This document shows positions 36,239-45,676 of a DNA stretch of 64,000 bases, in pieces. Every line of letters begins with the position of its first letter. The first letter of the stretch is position 1. Source of the stretch: Eggerthellaceae bacterium (GTDB taxonomy: Bacteria; Actinomycetota; Coriobacteriia; Coriobacteriales; Eggerthellaceae). A program made the translations under genes and the position numbers. The notes under the pieces are model-generated. The model did not search any database. It saw only the letters and a list, made by a program, of their open reading frames with translations, and was not told the DNA's origin. The stretch covers positions 47,669 to 111,668 of the forward strand of contig CAJTDS010000010.1 of assembly GCA_910575165.1 (NCBI GenBank), given 5' to 3'.

Positions 36239-36279
36239 CGAGAGCCCGCAAGCCATCGAAGCTTGCGGGCTCTCTTTTT
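36239..36279 (+). terminator. Rho-independent terminator of rubrerythrin
   Basis: Fourteen-base arms GAGAGCCCGCAAGC and GCTTGCGGGCTCTC, followed directly by TTTTTC on the plus strand. Confidence 0.85.
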
Positions 36280-36739
36280 CAAGCAGCCACCAACGGCTGC
36301 CGCGTAACCGTTTCCGTCTGCCGAGCAACCACCCCGAACATCGTGCAGTTACTTTCGCCTGCTGCACGGCCGCCTCCTGCTGCAGCGCAACCGATTTCGG
36401 CCGCCATCCACCTGCCGCCTGACACGTTTTGGCTGATTTCTCCGGTTTTGCATCGCGAGTGGCTGAAAAACGCGGTTTTGCAGCTCCTTCTGGCTTGTAT
36501 TTGCGGTTTTGCATCTCCGGACGCCTTTCGCCCTATGCAAAACCGCGTTTTTCAGCCATTTTTTCAACAGCGAAGCCCGCCGGCAGCATCGTCCCATGCA
36601 AATCCACGCTTTTCGGCCATCAATCAGCAGCAAACCGACTACCGGAGTCAGTCTCGACCCGAGCCAGCAGCCCCGGTCCAGGCTAACAGCTCCCAAGCCG
36701 GCGTCCCCGGCCCGGCCAGAAGCTCCCAGGCTGCCCCGC
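36280..36739. other. Gene-free region containing a repeated 23-base motif
   Basis: 460 bases between the rubrerythrin terminator and the queF stop. No supported gene. The central part holds five copies of a 23-base motif described separately; the left 150 bases show nothing else. Confidence 0.55.
36430..36619. repeat. Five copies of a 23-base motif, three direct and two inverted
   Basis: Direct copies at 36430-36452, 36460-36482 and 36491-36513; inverted copies at 36536-36558 and 36597-36619. The core is TGGCTGAAAAACGCGG followed by TTTTGCA. Copies 2 and 4 are exact inverted repeats, and the others differ in the middle. Start spacings are 30, 31, 45 and 61 bases. Confidence 0.75.
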
Positions 36740-37252
36740 CTAGCGGTTGTCCACCTTCTCCGGATACAGGTCGTGATGGCTCAGGCGATCCCAGGCCACC
36801 TGCTCCCACGGCGTGCCGGGGCGGCCGTAGTTCACATAAGGGTCGATGGAGATGCCCCCGCGCGGCGTGAACTTGCCCCACACCTCGATGTACTTCGGGT
36901 CCATGAGCGCCACCAGATCCTTCATGATGATGTTCATGCAGTCCTCGTGGAAGTCACCGTGGTTGCGGAAGCTGAACAGGTACAGCTTCAGCGACTTGCT
37001 CTCCACCATGCGCTCGCCGGGCACGTAGGAGATGTAGATAGTGGCGAAATCGGGCTGGCCCGTAATGGGGCACAGGCTGGTGAACTCCGGGCAGTTGAAC
37101 TTGACGAAGTAGTCGTTGTCCGGATGCTTGTTCACGAATGTCTCCAGCACGCCGGGATCGTAGTCGCTGGGGTAGTGCGTCCCTTGGTTTCCCAGAAGCG
37201 TGAGGTCGGAGGTTTCCTGGGCGCTTCGCCCAGATTGCGCAGTAGTGCTCAT
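36740..37252 (-). CDS. queF: 7-cyano-7-deazaguanine (preQ0) reductase
   Basis: 170 residues, short unimodular form. NADPH-dependent reduction of the preQ0 nitrile to preQ1 amine. Catalytic Cys61 lies in [13 protein letters not shown] with Asp68; the family motif [20 protein letters not shown] follows. ATG at 37252 with AAAGG upstream. Last gene of the que cluster, 130 bases after queC. Confidence 0.95.
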   Translation of the reverse strand: MSTTAQSGRSAQETSDLTLLGNQGTHYPSDYDPGVLETFVNKHPDNDYFVKFNCPEFTSLCPITGQPDFATIYISYVPGERMVESKSLKLYLFSFRNHGDFHEDCMNIIMKDLVALMDPKYIEVWGKFTPRGGISIDPYVNYGRPGTPWEQVAWDRLSHHDLYPEKVDNR

Positions 37253-37382
37253 AGAAAGCCTTTCGGTCGACGATCGGTGATGGAAGCGGTCAACCCTTGC
37301 TGCCACGACGGATGGCGAATCGGCCCTTGCCGCTATGACGACGAGCGCGAGCAGCAGGGGCAAACAGCCGAAGCGGGCGGCG

Positions 37383-38084
37383 CTATCCCAGAAGCGGGTC
37401 GGACACGCCGTTGGCGGCAAAAGCTGCGGCGCGGTCCAAGCAGGTGGCGCACGTTCCGCAGGGCGCGTCTCCCCCTTCGTAGCACGACCAGGTGAGCTCG
37501 TAGGGGACGCCCAGACTCAGGCCCAGCGCCACGATGTCGGCCTTCGACCAGCTTACGAAGGGCGCTTCCACGCGCAGCTCGTCGGCGGTGCCCAGGCGGA
37601 TGGCCCGGTCCATGGCCTCCACGAACGCCAGCGAGCAATCCGGGTAGGCCTCCCCCGCCACGTCGTCATGATGGGCGCCGTAGTACAGCACCGAGCATTC
37701 CAACGAAAGGGCCATGGAGGCAGCGCAGGACAGAAACAGCCCGTTGCGGAAAGGCACGTAGGTGCTCACCGGGCCGCCGTCGGACTCGCGCTGCTGCTCG
37801 TCATAGGTCCCTTGCGGAACGGCCGCGTCGGAATGGGCCAGAAGCGAGCAGGTGCTGTCGGCGAAGATGGCGCCCACATCCAACAGGCGCAGCTCAACGC
37901 CGTAATGATCGGCAATCGCCCGAGCCGAGCGTAGCTCGCGGCTGTGCTTCTGCCCGTAGCTTACGGCCAAGGCGAACACGTTGTCCGCCCCATGATCCGC
38001 CACCGCCTTCGCCAGCAGCGTCGACGAGTCGGCACCGCCGGAGCAAAGCACCAGCGCCTTTTCGGAAGTATCGCAATCGCTCAT
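37383..38084 (-). CDS. queC: 7-cyano-7-deazaguanine synthase
   Basis: 233 residues from the ATG at 38084 with AAAGGAG upstream; the open frame extends far upstream but only this part has family sequence. ATP-dependent conversion of 7-carboxy-7-deazaguanine to preQ0. PP-loop [14 protein letters not shown] near residues 12-25. A C-terminal four-Cys zinc site ([15 protein letters not shown]) is complete. Second step before QueF. Confidence 0.95.
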   Translation of the reverse strand: MSDCDTSEKALVLCSGGADSSTLLAKAVADHGADNVFALAVSYGQKHSRELRSARAIADHYGVELRLLDVGAIFADSTCSLLAHSDAAVPQGTYDEQQRESDGGPVSTYVPFRNGLFLSCAASMALSLECSVLYYGAHHDDVAGEAYPDCSLAFVEAMDRAIRLGTADELRVEAPFVSWSKADIVALGLSLGVPYELTWSCYEGGDAPCGTCATCLDRAAAFAANGVSDPLLG

Positions 38085-38248
38085 AGGTTTCTCCTTTCGC
38101 GCCCATTCTACCCAATGCAGGGCAGACAGGCCTTTCCGCCGAGGGCAAACCATCGAATCGCAACCGGGAGGACCGCAGAGGAAAGCGCGGGAGCCGAAGC
38201 GCTGACGCCCTCGGCCAGCAACGCCACCACAGCCCGACGCAAATGCGC

Positions 38249-39043
38249 CTACACGCCCTTCTCCACGCCCGGCCAGATAATCTTGTGCAGTTGCAGCTGC
38301 AGCCGTGCCCGGTCGAGCTTGCGGTCCACCAGAAACTCCGCGATCTCGGCCGGCTCGATCTTGCCCCACACGGGGCTCACCAGCACGGCGCAGCGGTCCC
38401 ACAGGCGCCACTTGCCCGCCACGCGCTCCACGAACTCCAAGTCCTCGCGCGAGCCCACGACGAACTTCACCGAGTCGCCCCCTTCGAAGCTCCGGAAGTT
38501 CTGCTGCATCATGTCGTCGTCCATGGGGTTGCCCGACGAGGGCGTCTTGCAGTCGATCGTAAGCGCGAGCCTGCCCGGCAGCTGCTCCTGGCGGGCGGTG
38601 ATGCGGGCCGCACGCAGGTCTTGGACCGAAACCGAGCCGTTGGTCTCCACTTCGACCCGCAAAGGTTTCGGAGAGCCCACGCGCAGAAGCGCAAGCACGA
38701 GCTCCCGCAGCCCCGCCTGCAGCAACGGCTCGCCACCGGTAAGCGTCACGCAGGACAGACCCGTATCGCGAACCCAGTCCACCACATCCCATAGCCGCAG
38801 CTCCTGCGCCCGAGCATCCGAGTCGTTCGCCCAGCGCGTGTCGCAGTAGGAGCAATCTAGGTTGCAGCCGCGAAACCGGACGAAGGCCGCAGGCCTGCCG
38901 GCGCACAGCCCCTCGCCGTTCAGGCTGACGAAGCGCTCTACCACGGGAAACGCCACGGACGCGCCCGGCATATGGTCGCCGACCGCCTCCGCCGCGCGGA
39001 AATCGCCGAGCCCGTCCGCCGCATAGAAGTCCCCGATCCCCAT
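38249..39043 (-). CDS. queE: 7-carboxy-7-deazaguanine synthase
   Basis: 264 residues. Radical SAM enzyme converting 6-carboxy-tetrahydropterin to 7-carboxy-7-deazaguanine. The cluster motif is C60NLDC64SYC67, the CX3CX2C form, and LTGGEPLLQ follows. The N-terminus has about 28 extra residues compared with common QueE (GIGDFYAADGLGDFRAA), and an internal start at M25 (DHMPGASVAFPV) is possible. It lies three bases after queD. Confidence 0.93.
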   Translation of the reverse strand: MGIGDFYAADGLGDFRAAEAVGDHMPGASVAFPVVERFVSLNGEGLCAGRPAAFVRFRGCNLDCSYCDTRWANDSDARAQELRLWDVVDWVRDTGLSCVTLTGGEPLLQAGLRELVLALLRVGSPKPLRVEVETNGSVSVQDLRAARITARQEQLPGRLALTIDCKTPSSGNPMDDDMMQQNFRSFEGGDSVKFVVGSREDLEFVERVAGKWRLWDRCAVLVSPVWGKIEPAEIAEFLVDRKLDRARLQLQLHKIIWPGVEKGV

Positions 39044-39046
39044 GGA

Positions 39047-39472
39047 CTAGGCGTCCTTGCGATAGATGGCGCAGTTCGTGGGGGTTTCGTACACCTCCAC
39101 CTGGCTCACCGGCAATCCCTGCGAGGCCAGCCGGTCGAAAAGATAGCGGGCCAGATTCTCCGCAGTGGTGCGGAACGGCACCGTGAACAGGCAGAAGCCC
39201 TCGCGCTCAAGACAGGCTACCGTGTCGGTGGCAAGCGAGCCCTCTTCCACGATGAACCGATGGTCGAGCTCCTCGGTCAGCTCGCGCAGCGCGCTCTTGA
39301 ACACGCCGAAGTCCACCACCATGTCCTTCTGCGTGCCGCTCGTCTCAAGCGCCTCCGCCTCCAGATAAGCCACCACGCGCCACCGATGCCCGTGCAGGTT
39401 CTCGCACTTGCCGTGGTAGTCGGTGAGAAAGTGAGCGGCGTCGAATTCGCTCTCGGTCCGAAGTCCGTACAT
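39047..39472 (-). CDS. queD: 6-carboxy-5,6,7,8-tetrahydropterin synthase
   Basis: 141 residues from the ATG at 39472 with AAAGGAG upstream. Converts 7,8-dihydroneopterin triphosphate to 6-carboxy-tetrahydropterin. Zinc ligands His14, His27 and His29 lie in DAAHFLTDYHGKCENLHGHRW with catalytic Cys23. First gene of queD-queE-queC-queF; no GTP cyclohydrolase is in the window. Confidence 0.94.
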   Translation of the reverse strand: MYGLRTESEFDAAHFLTDYHGKCENLHGHRWRVVAYLEAEALETSGTQKDMVVDFGVFKSALRELTEELDHRFIVEEGSLATDTVACLEREGFCLFTVPFRTTAENLARYLFDRLASQGLPVSQVEVYETPTNCAIYRKDA

Positions 39473-39889
39473 ACGTGCTCCTTTCGAAAAGCCATGGAGC
39501 AGGCCGCGCGGCCATCCGGCGCAACCAGCCGCTGAGGCCGCCCGCCAGCGCAGCCGCCCGGTGGAATCGCCCGCCCGGCGCGGATGCCCCATGACGCAAG
39601 CTACCATCCTGCCGACATTATACGTTCCCCGCAGCGCCACAAACGACACGCCGGCTCCCGAACCATTGAATATCAGTTTTTCTGGTCACCGGAAAATATG
39701 CTATTGAACTGGTCTTTTGCAAGTATTCCCAGGTAAATCGCCCCATTTTCGTCGCCCAAATAATCCGATTATCAATAGATACGTTGCACGCAAAAAGGGA
39801 TGAGGAACGCACGCGCTGGCGGGATGCGGGCGCTAGCAGGACGCAGGCGCGGGAGAGATGCGCGCTCTAGGGGGGCGTGCGCGTGGAAG
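39473..39889. other. Intergenic region upstream of the que cluster
   Basis: 417 bases. 39655-39790 is conspicuously AT-rich for this genome and should hold the que promoter. No preQ1 riboswitch of the known classes could be recognised by eye. A 64-codon minus-strand frame at 39618-39812 has no supporting features. Confidence 0.45.
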
Positions 39890-40423
39890 CTAGAAAGGCT
39901 CGCCCACGCTCACCAGCGGCGAGCCGGCCAAGGTCTCGATGCGCGCGCCCAGGATGCGGCCGTCTTCCACCAGCATCTTTCCCACCGTGCGCCCCATGTC
40001 GCTGCGGGGCCGAAACACCGCGCCCGGGTTGATGAGCAGGTCGGCCGGACGGGCCTCGACGTCGGTCACCAGCTTGGGCACGTGGGTATGGCCGTGCATG
40101 CGCACCTGGGGAATGGGGTCGCCGGGCGCCAGGCCCGGGCACCCGTTGAAGCCGATGAGCACATCGTTGGGCTTGTGGGCCACCAGAAAGCGCACGCCGT
40201 CGATGACCGGATGGGCGTAGCGCCCGACGGAAGGGCCGTACTCGTCGAAGTCGTTGTTGCCCAAAACCGCCGTCACCGGCGCCAGGGCTTCGAGCGCACG
40301 CAGCACCTCGGGGCCGCCTATGTCGCCCGCATGGATGATGGCATCCACGTCGGCCAGCGCCGCATAGGCCTGGTCGGACAGGTGTCCGTGGGTATCCGAC
40401 AGCAAGCCGATGAGCGTCGCCAT
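39890..40423 (-). CDS. Metallophosphoesterase, YfcE/MJ0936-like
   Basis: 177 residues. Dimetal phosphoesterase motifs: SDTHG (residues 9-13), HAGD, GNND (GNNDFDEYG) and GHTHVP. The size and order match the small YfcE-type phosphodiesterases. Substrate unknown. ATG at 40423 with AAAGGCGG upstream; it is divergent from the Nudix gene. Confidence 0.88.
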   Translation of the reverse strand: MATLIGLLSDTHGHLSDQAYAALADVDAIIHAGDIGGPEVLRALEALAPVTAVLGNNDFDEYGPSVGRYAHPVIDGVRFLVAHKPNDVLIGFNGCPGLAPGDPIPQVRMHGHTHVPKLVTDVEARPADLLINPGAVFRPRSDMGRTVGKMLVEDGRILGARIETLAGSPLVSVGEPF

Positions 40424-40654
40424 GAAAACCGCCTTTCGCCGAAAGCCAAGCCGCAGGACCGCCGGGTCGCCGCCCCGTATTGCAGCACCCGGCACCGCCG
40501 CCCGGAATCGCGGCCACCGTCCCGCAACGTCGCAGCAAACCGCCCGAACGGCCAGCCGAAACCGTACCCGACCGCGCTGTCGCGCAGCGTCGCCGAGCAA
40601 GCACGCCCTATGCCCTATACTAACCCCAAACCACGCGAAATCCCAGGAGGCGCC

Positions 40655-41278
40655 ATGGACAGCACAACCCTTCCGCCTGCACCGAGGCTTGCGCACATCG
40701 AGCAGGTCTCCCAAGGCTGGATCAACAAGTACCTGCTCACCTTCCGCCTTCCCGACGGAACCGACTACGTCTACGAGGCAGCGTCCCGCAAGGGGCCCGA
40801 GGCGTTCCGCCAGCACCTGCAGGCCCGAAGCGCCGGCATCGCCACCCCGCCCGACGCCGTCTGCATCGTGCCCCGCACCGCCGACGGCCAGCTGCTCATG
40901 ATCCGCGAGTTCCGCTATCCCCTGGGCAGCTGGTGCATATCGTTTCCCGCAGGGCTCGTCGAAGTCGACGAGGACCTGGAAGCGGCCATCGACCGGGAAC
41001 TTCGCGAGGAAACAGGCTACGGGCTCGTACGGGACGGGCAGCCAGCCATCCGCCCGCTTCCCCAACCCGGCTTCTCGTCCACGGGCCTTACGGACGAGTC
41101 GGTGACGGTGGTTTTCGCCCGAGTGGAAAAAGTCCAGGACGCCCGCCCCGAGCACGGCGAGCTCATAGAGCCCTTCCTGCTGCCCGTCGCCGACGTGCCC
41201 GCCTTCGTCGAGGACAACACACTGCCCATGGGCACCCGCGCCCAGCTGGTCCTGCAGCTGTTCTGCCAACGACCCTAG
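40655..41278 (+). CDS. Nudix hydrolase, ADP-ribose pyrophosphatase-like
   Basis: 207 residues, ATG at 40655 with CAGGAGG five bases upstream; a longer open frame is noncoding. The Nudix box is complete: G-x5-E-x7-RELREETGY. An N-terminal strand region (QGWINKYLLTFRLPDG) and a MIREFRYPLGSWCISFPAGL lead-in suggest the ADP-ribose/NDP-sugar pyrophosphatase subgroup. Cytoplasmic, magnesium-dependent. Confidence 0.87.
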   Translation: MDSTTLPPAPRLAHIEQVSQGWINKYLLTFRLPDGTDYVYEAASRKGPEAFRQHLQARSAGIATPPDAVCIVPRTADGQLLMIREFRYPLGSWCISFPAGLVEVDEDLEAAIDRELREETGYGLVRDGQPAIRPLPQPGFSSTGLTDESVTVVFARVEKVQDARPEHGELIEPFLLPVADVPAFVEDNTLPMGTRAQLVLQLFCQRP

Positions 41279-41370
41279 CAAACCGCCGACAGCCAGCCCG
41301 CCTCAGCCACGCATCAGCCGCAAGCCATCGCGCGCGAGGGAAGCCGCCGACCGACATGCGACCGCACGCA

Positions 41371-41400
41371 AAGGAGGGCCGCCCGCCCGGACGACCCTCC
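41371..41400 (-). terminator. Hairpin after nrfA
   Basis: GGAGGG arms with CCCTCC at 41373-41400 around a GC-rich loop; on the minus strand CCTTTGCG follows, only a short T tract. Position between convergent genes fits termination. Confidence 0.5.
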
Positions 41401-41425
41401 CGCATCTTTCCAGAGAGCGCTGCAG

Positions 41426-42652
41426 CTACGCTCCCAGGATCTTGAAGCCTTCCTCCAGCAGCTGTTCGGCCTTGTCAAGGTTGGCGTTGGCCGCAGAGGG
41501 ATTGTGCGCGCCCTCGCTGTTCTCCACCATCACGTAGTCCCAATACCACTGCGCCTCGCGATGAATCTGCTGGGCGCGAGCCAAATCATCGGCGGAAAGG
41601 GAGTCCTTCTTCGCGGCAAGCTCGTCGATGTAGCGCTCGATCTCGTCGGAGATGGCGTGCTCGCGCGCGGTGATCTCGTCCTGCCACTGGGCCACCTGAC
41701 CGGCCAGGTCGGCATGGCAGGGCTGGCACTTCTCCATGATAGCGTCGCTTTCCGTGGGTTTCACCAGCTGGTGGGAGACGTACTCGTTGCCCTCGTCGTC
41801 CACGGCCGGGGCCATATGGCAGTCGGCGCAGCTGTAGCCCTGGGCGGCCATGCGCGAGCCGGTGCCGCCGTAGATGGTCTCGAACTCGGGATGCTGGGCC
41901 TTGAGCATCTTAGCGCCGGTGTCAGGATGCTCCCAATCGGAGAAGCCCAGCTCGTTGTAGTAGGCCAGCATCGCTTCGGCCGTCATGGCGTCGGTACCCG
42001 AATAGGGGTTCGTGGTAGCCTTGGTGTCCGGGTCGAAGTAGTACTCGTTGTGGCACTGTCCGCAGGACTGCGCCTCCACCGGCGTAGTCGATGCGGAATC
42101 GCCCAGGGAATTCGCGTAGAAGCCGTTGGTGAACGTCACGGTCTCCGGGTCGTTCTCGTGGCAGTTGTAGCAGCTGATGGGCTCGTCGAACTGGCTGATC
42201 AGGTCAGCGAAGGGCATGGCGTACACCTCGTCGCCCTGGGAGTTCACCATGGCGGTGAACTGGGGCGTCTTGCAGGTGATGCAGTTGGCCAGCGTCTTCT
42301 CGTTCACGCGCGGCGTCTCCAGGATGGACTGCAGCGTGTAGTTGTGACTTGCCGCCTCGTCGTAGCCCTTGGCGAAGCCGTAGCCCTTGTACATGGTGTT
42401 GAGGGCGGGATACTCCTCCAGGTAGTTCATCTTACCCGACTCCGGAGAGTTCGCCTCGTTCATCATGTAGGTGGCGTACTCGTTCGGATAGGTCTGCGAC
42501 CAGGCCTCGGCCGTGATCACGCCGAACTGGTCGGGCTCCGGCGCGCTCGCCGCCGACCCGCTCCCGCCGTTTGCGCAGGCGGCCAGCCCGCAGGAAAGCG
42601 CGACGGCGCACAGGCCGACAGCTACGACGGTTCTCTTGCAGCTCTTCCTCAT
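41426..42652 (-). CDS. nrfA: Ammonia-forming cytochrome c nitrite reductase, lipoprotein form
   Basis: 408 residues. Six-electron reduction of nitrite to ammonia outside the membrane. A lipobox (LAAC) follows the signal helix. Five haem motifs: CITCK at 124-128 (the catalytic haem with Lys ligand), CYNCH 161-165, CGQCH 197-201, CADCH 275-279 and CQPCH 309-313. The KAQHPEFE active-site motif (251-258) is intact. No nrfH lies beside it, so its quinol partner must be elsewhere; the NrfH-like gene at 18178 is linked to a flavoprotein. ATG at 42652 with AAGGAGGG upstream; divergent from a MocR regulator. Confidence 0.93.
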   Translation of the reverse strand: MRKSCKRTVVAVGLCAVALSCGLAACANGGSGSAASAPEPDQFGVITAEAWSQTYPNEYATYMMNEANSPESGKMNYLEEYPALNTMYKGYGFAKGYDEAASHNYTLQSILETPRVNEKTLANCITCKTPQFTAMVNSQGDEVYAMPFADLISQFDEPISCYNCHENDPETVTFTNGFYANSLGDSASTTPVEAQSCGQCHNEYYFDPDTKATTNPYSGTDAMTAEAMLAYYNELGFSDWEHPDTGAKMLKAQHPEFETIYGGTGSRMAAQGYSCADCHMAPAVDDEGNEYVSHQLVKPTESDAIMEKCQPCHADLAGQVAQWQDEITAREHAISDEIERYIDELAAKKDSLSADDLARAQQIHREAQWYWDYVMVENSEGAHNPSAANANLDKAEQLLEEGFKILGA

Positions 42653-42767
42653 GGTTCCCTCCTTGGCTTGCGGGCCTGCGCGCCGTCGCGCCTGCGCCCG
42701 TCCTCCATGGTTTACCGATAGGCTTATGGTACGGAGCCGCGAGTCGGGGATGTAGGGACAGTATGCA

Positions 42768-42807
42768 ACCGTTCTATGGGGACGGTTTCCGAAACAACAG
42801 GTACAAT
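42768..42807 (+). promoter_or_regulatory. Control region of nrfA and the MocR regulator
   Basis: An inverted repeat AACCGT-N9-ACGGTT at about 42768-42788 is followed by a TACAAT -10 element at 42802-42807 facing the regulator gene. The repeat is a candidate operator for it. Confidence 0.4.
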
Positions 42808-42852
42808 ATCACCTATCCTACACATACACCTCGATGCAGAAGGAGTGCCGCC

Positions 42853-44262
42853 GTGCATTTGGACGAAACCGACTCCACTCCACTGTACCAGCAGATCTTC
42901 AACCAGATACGCCAGCGAATCGACGCAGGGGACTACGCCCCGGGAACAAAGCTGCCCAGCATACGCGGGCTGGCCGACACACTTCAATGCGCCCGGAACA
43001 CCGTGGACGCCGCCTACAGCATGCTCGTTTCGGAGGGGTTCGCCGTCAGCAAGCCTGGCTCGGGGTTCGTCGTCGCCAACGTCGGGCTATTGCACGGCGA
43101 TCCGGCATCGGCTGCCGCTCCCTCCAACCGCCGCGAAAACGACACGCTCCTCGGGGCCGCCCGCAAACCGCGCTTCGACTTCACCTACGGAAACCTGGAG
43201 CCGGGAACGTTCCCTGCCGCTGCCTGGCGCTCCATCACCGACGACATCCTCATGAGCGTGGAGGCCGCCCCCTGCAACGACTACGGCGATCCGCTCGGCG
43301 AGACGGCACTGCGCGACCAGATAGCCTGGCGCCTGGCCACCCAACGCTCCGTGGACTGCGACGGCGGCTCCATCGTCATCCAGGCCGGCACCGCCGGCAG
43401 CGTGGTCAACCTGCTGTCGCTGCTCGACCGCCAGTCCGACGTCGTGGCCATGGAGGAGCCGGGGTACCCGGGTGTACGCGATGCCATCGTCCGGTCCGGA
43501 TTCGCCATAGCCCCGTGCCGCATCGGGGAGGGCTACGAGCACTTCATGGCCGACCTGGAGAAAAGCGGCGCGAAGCTGGTCTACGTCACCCCGTCGAGCC
43601 AATTTCCCACCTGCGCCGTCATGCCCGTGAAGCTGCGCGCCCAGCTCATAGCCTGGGCCGAGGCCAACGATGCCTACCTCCTGGAGGACGACTACTGCCG
43701 CGACTTCCGCTACCGCGAGCGCCCGCTGCCGCCCCTGCAGTCCATGGACCGCTGCAGCCGCGTCATCTACATGGGCACGTTCTCGAAGTCGCTCTCCCCC
43801 GCCTTGCGCATCAACTACCTAGTGCTCCCCCCGCTGCTGCTCGCACGCTGGAAAAAGGCGTTCGGCAGCTCCTACCCCACGGTGCCGTGGCTGTCCCAGG
43901 CGGTGCTGGCCCGATTCATGGCCGACGGCAGCTGGGACAGGCACCTGCGCCGCCTGCAGGCGCGCAACATGCGCAAGCATCGGGCGCTGGTGGATGCGCT
44001 GGACGCGCACATGGGCAACCGCATCGGCGTGCTCGAGAACGGGACCGGGCTGCACCTACTCGTGTCGCCGCGCGATGGGCGCTCTCAGGAGGAGCTCATC
44101 ACCACGGCGGCAGCGGCCGACGTCCGGGTCTACGGAACGCGTCACTACTGGACGGGCAAGCCGGAAGCAGGCGACAGCAGCATCCTCGTTGGCTTCTCCG
44201 CCATCGCCTTGGAGAATATCGAGCCGGGCGTGAAAACCCTGGCCGAGGCCTGGTTCTCCTAA
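42853..44262 (+). CDS. MocR-type GntR regulator with aminotransferase domain
   Basis: 469 residues, GTG start with AGAAGGAG upstream. N-terminal GntR winged helix (residues 1-75: TPLYQQIFNQIRQRIDAGDY, then LPSIRGLADTL and ARNTVDAAYSML). A class I aminotransferase-like domain follows, with Lys312 in GTFSKSLSPALR as the probable PLP anchor. PdxR-type members control vitamin B6 synthesis; others control unrelated neighbours. It is divergent from nrfA, which may be its target. Confidence 0.88.
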   Translation: MHLDETDSTPLYQQIFNQIRQRIDAGDYAPGTKLPSIRGLADTLQCARNTVDAAYSMLVSEGFAVSKPGSGFVVANVGLLHGDPASAAAPSNRRENDTLLGAARKPRFDFTYGNLEPGTFPAAAWRSITDDILMSVEAAPCNDYGDPLGETALRDQIAWRLATQRSVDCDGGSIVIQAGTAGSVVNLLSLLDRQSDVVAMEEPGYPGVRDAIVRSGFAIAPCRIGEGYEHFMADLEKSGAKLVYVTPSSQFPTCAVMPVKLRAQLIAWAEANDAYLLEDDYCRDFRYRERPLPPLQSMDRCSRVIYMGTFSKSLSPALRINYLVLPPLLLARWKKAFGSSYPTVPWLSQAVLARFMADGSWDRHLRRLQARNMRKHRALVDALDAHMGNRIGVLENGTGLHLLVSPRDGRSQEELITTAAAADVRVYGTRHYWTGKPEAGDSSILVGFSAIALENIEPGVKTLAEAWFS

Positions 44263-44282
44263 GCCGCACCGCGTCTCCGGAC

Positions 44283-44327
44283 TGCACGAGTTGCCCGATA
44301 TGCATCGCACAACCGACAACTCGTGCA
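44283..44327. repeat. Inverted repeat after the MocR gene
   Basis: Eleven-base arms TGCACGAGTTG (44283-44293) and CAACTCGTGCA (44317-44327) are exact reverse complements. The location just past the MocR stop suggests an end-of-transcript stem; a TTATGC run follows. Confidence 0.5.
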
Positions 44328-44342
44328 TTATGCAAAACAACG

Positions 44343-44380
44343 AAACGACCCGGGGAAACGGAAAAACCCCAGGTCGTTGA
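44343..44380 (-). terminator. Terminator of the NlpC/P60 gene
   Basis: Arms CGACCTGGGG and CCCCGGGTCG (one mismatch) around a T-rich loop; on the minus strand TTTCGTTGTTTTG follows. Confidence 0.6.
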
Positions 44381-44431
44381 AACTGATCGAGTTGCCGGTT
44401 GCGCGATGGAGCCCAAGCCGTCGGCAATCCG

Positions 44432-45676
44432 CTACACGAAGCGCAGGCAGTGGGTAAAGCCGGAATAGCTCAAGTCGTCGGTGTCGCGCACAACGGTGTT
44501 GAAGTTGGGCGCATGCACGTAATGGGTGCCACCTTCGTTAAGCGCGATCCCCACATGCCCGTTGAAGCCGTCCCCGTCACCGCGCCACAGCACGTCGCCC
44601 GGGCGCGCTTCGGAAACGGGAAGGCGCGCATCGGCCCTGTGGTAGAGCGCCTCGGTCTGATGGGGCAGCGACATGCCTATCTGCAGGTAAGCCCAGCGAA
44701 CCAGCCCCGAGCAGTCGAAGGAGTCGGGGCCCTCGGCGCCCCACACGTAGGGGCACCCCTTCTTGGAGAGCGCGTACTCGCACACCTCCTCGTGGGAGGG
44801 CACGTCGCGGGTGATCTCGGACGTGTAGGTGTAGATGCGCTTCGACCCTTCGAAGGCCACGGTCGCGCGCTCCATGTGGGCTTTCTCTAGCAGAGCGTCC
44901 ACCTCGGCGTCCACCTGCTCCAAGAGCTCTTGCAGGTCAAGCAGCGTCTGCTCCGCTTCGTCCTTGAGCTTCTCGGCCTCCTCGGTCACCCGCTCGGCCT
45001 CGTCTATGGACTCGTCGGCCCGGGCCTCCTGCTCTTCCAGCTCGGCCTTGAGCTCTTCGGCCTTGGCGCGCTCCAGCTTCGTCGTGCGCACCAGGTCGGC
45101 ATCGCTGTCGTTGAGCATGGCCAGAAGACTCCAGTTGCGAGCGAATTCCTCGAAGGTGGTGGCGCCCAGGATCAGGTCGAACGAGGTCGCCTGCCCGTCG
45201 CGATACATCTTGCGGGCTCGCTCGGCCAGGATCTTCTGCCCGGCCTCTATGCGGGCGTTGGCTTCCGCAAGCGCCTCCTTGGCCTCCTCCACAGCGGCCA
45301 GGGCCTGCTCGTGGTCGGCCAGGGCCTGCTCGTGGTCGTCGAGCGCCTTGTGGTAGGCTTCCTCGGATTTCGCGAGCGCGTCCTCCGCCTCCACTATCTG
45401 CTCGGCCAGCTTCTCGGCCTCGGCAATCTTCTCCTCGGCCTTCTCCTGAGCTTCGCGGGCAGCCTTCTCTTCGGCTTCCTTGGCCTCTTTCTCGGCCTTC
45501 TCCTGCGCTTCCTTCTCTTCGCGCTCTCGGCGCTCCTCCTCGGTCTCCTCGTCTTCCTCGTCGGCCCATGCCTGGGCGGGATTGAGGATGACCGAGGCGC
45601 CCAGCAAGGCAGAGGCCGCAACGAACGATCGGCGGTCGAGGGGCAAGGATTCTATGGTTTGAATGGTACGAGCCAT
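44432..45676 (-). CDS. Secreted NlpC/P60 peptidoglycan endopeptidase with coiled coil
   Basis: 414 residues from the ATG at 45676 with GGAGGAAAC upstream. The signal, LPLDRRSFVAASALLGASV, resembles a twin-arginine signal and ends AQAWA. Residues 40-280 are Glu/Lys/Ala-rich coiled coil, with a tandem DHEQALADHEQALA repeat. The C-terminal 120 residues are an NlpC/P60 domain: CPYVWGAEGPDSFDCSGLVR with the catalytic Cys, and a later NGHVGIAL. The PcsB/RipA-like plan suggests a division or wall-remodelling hydrolase. Confidence 0.9.
   Translation of the reverse strand: MARTIQTIESLPLDRRSFVAASALLGASVILNPAQAWADEEDEETEEERREREEKEAQEKAEKEAKEAEEKAAREAQEKAEEKIAEAEKLAEQIVEAEDALAKSEEAYHKALDDHEQALADHEQALAAVEEAKEALAEANARIEAGQKILAERARKMYRDGQATSFDLILGATTFEEFARNWSLLAMLNDSDADLVRTTKLERAKAEELKAELEEQEARADESIDEAERVTEEAEKLKDEAEQTLLDLQELLEQVDAEVDALLEKAHMERATVAFEGSKRIYTYTSEITRDVPSHEEVCEYALSKKGCPYVWGAEGPDSFDCSGLVRWAYLQIGMSLPHQTEALYHRADARLPVSEARPGDVLWRGDGDGFNGHVGIALNEGGTHYVHAPNFNTVVRDTDDLSYSGFTHCLRFV

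Noticed and set aside
36430..36619. CRISPR-like appearance of the 23-base motif
   Set aside because: Copies are in both orientations, spacers differ (7 to 38 bases), and no cas gene is nearby.
39473..39889. preQ1 riboswitch upstream of queD
   Set aside because: The que operon makes one plausible, but no class I or II aptamer core could be recognised by eye. A covariance-model search would decide.
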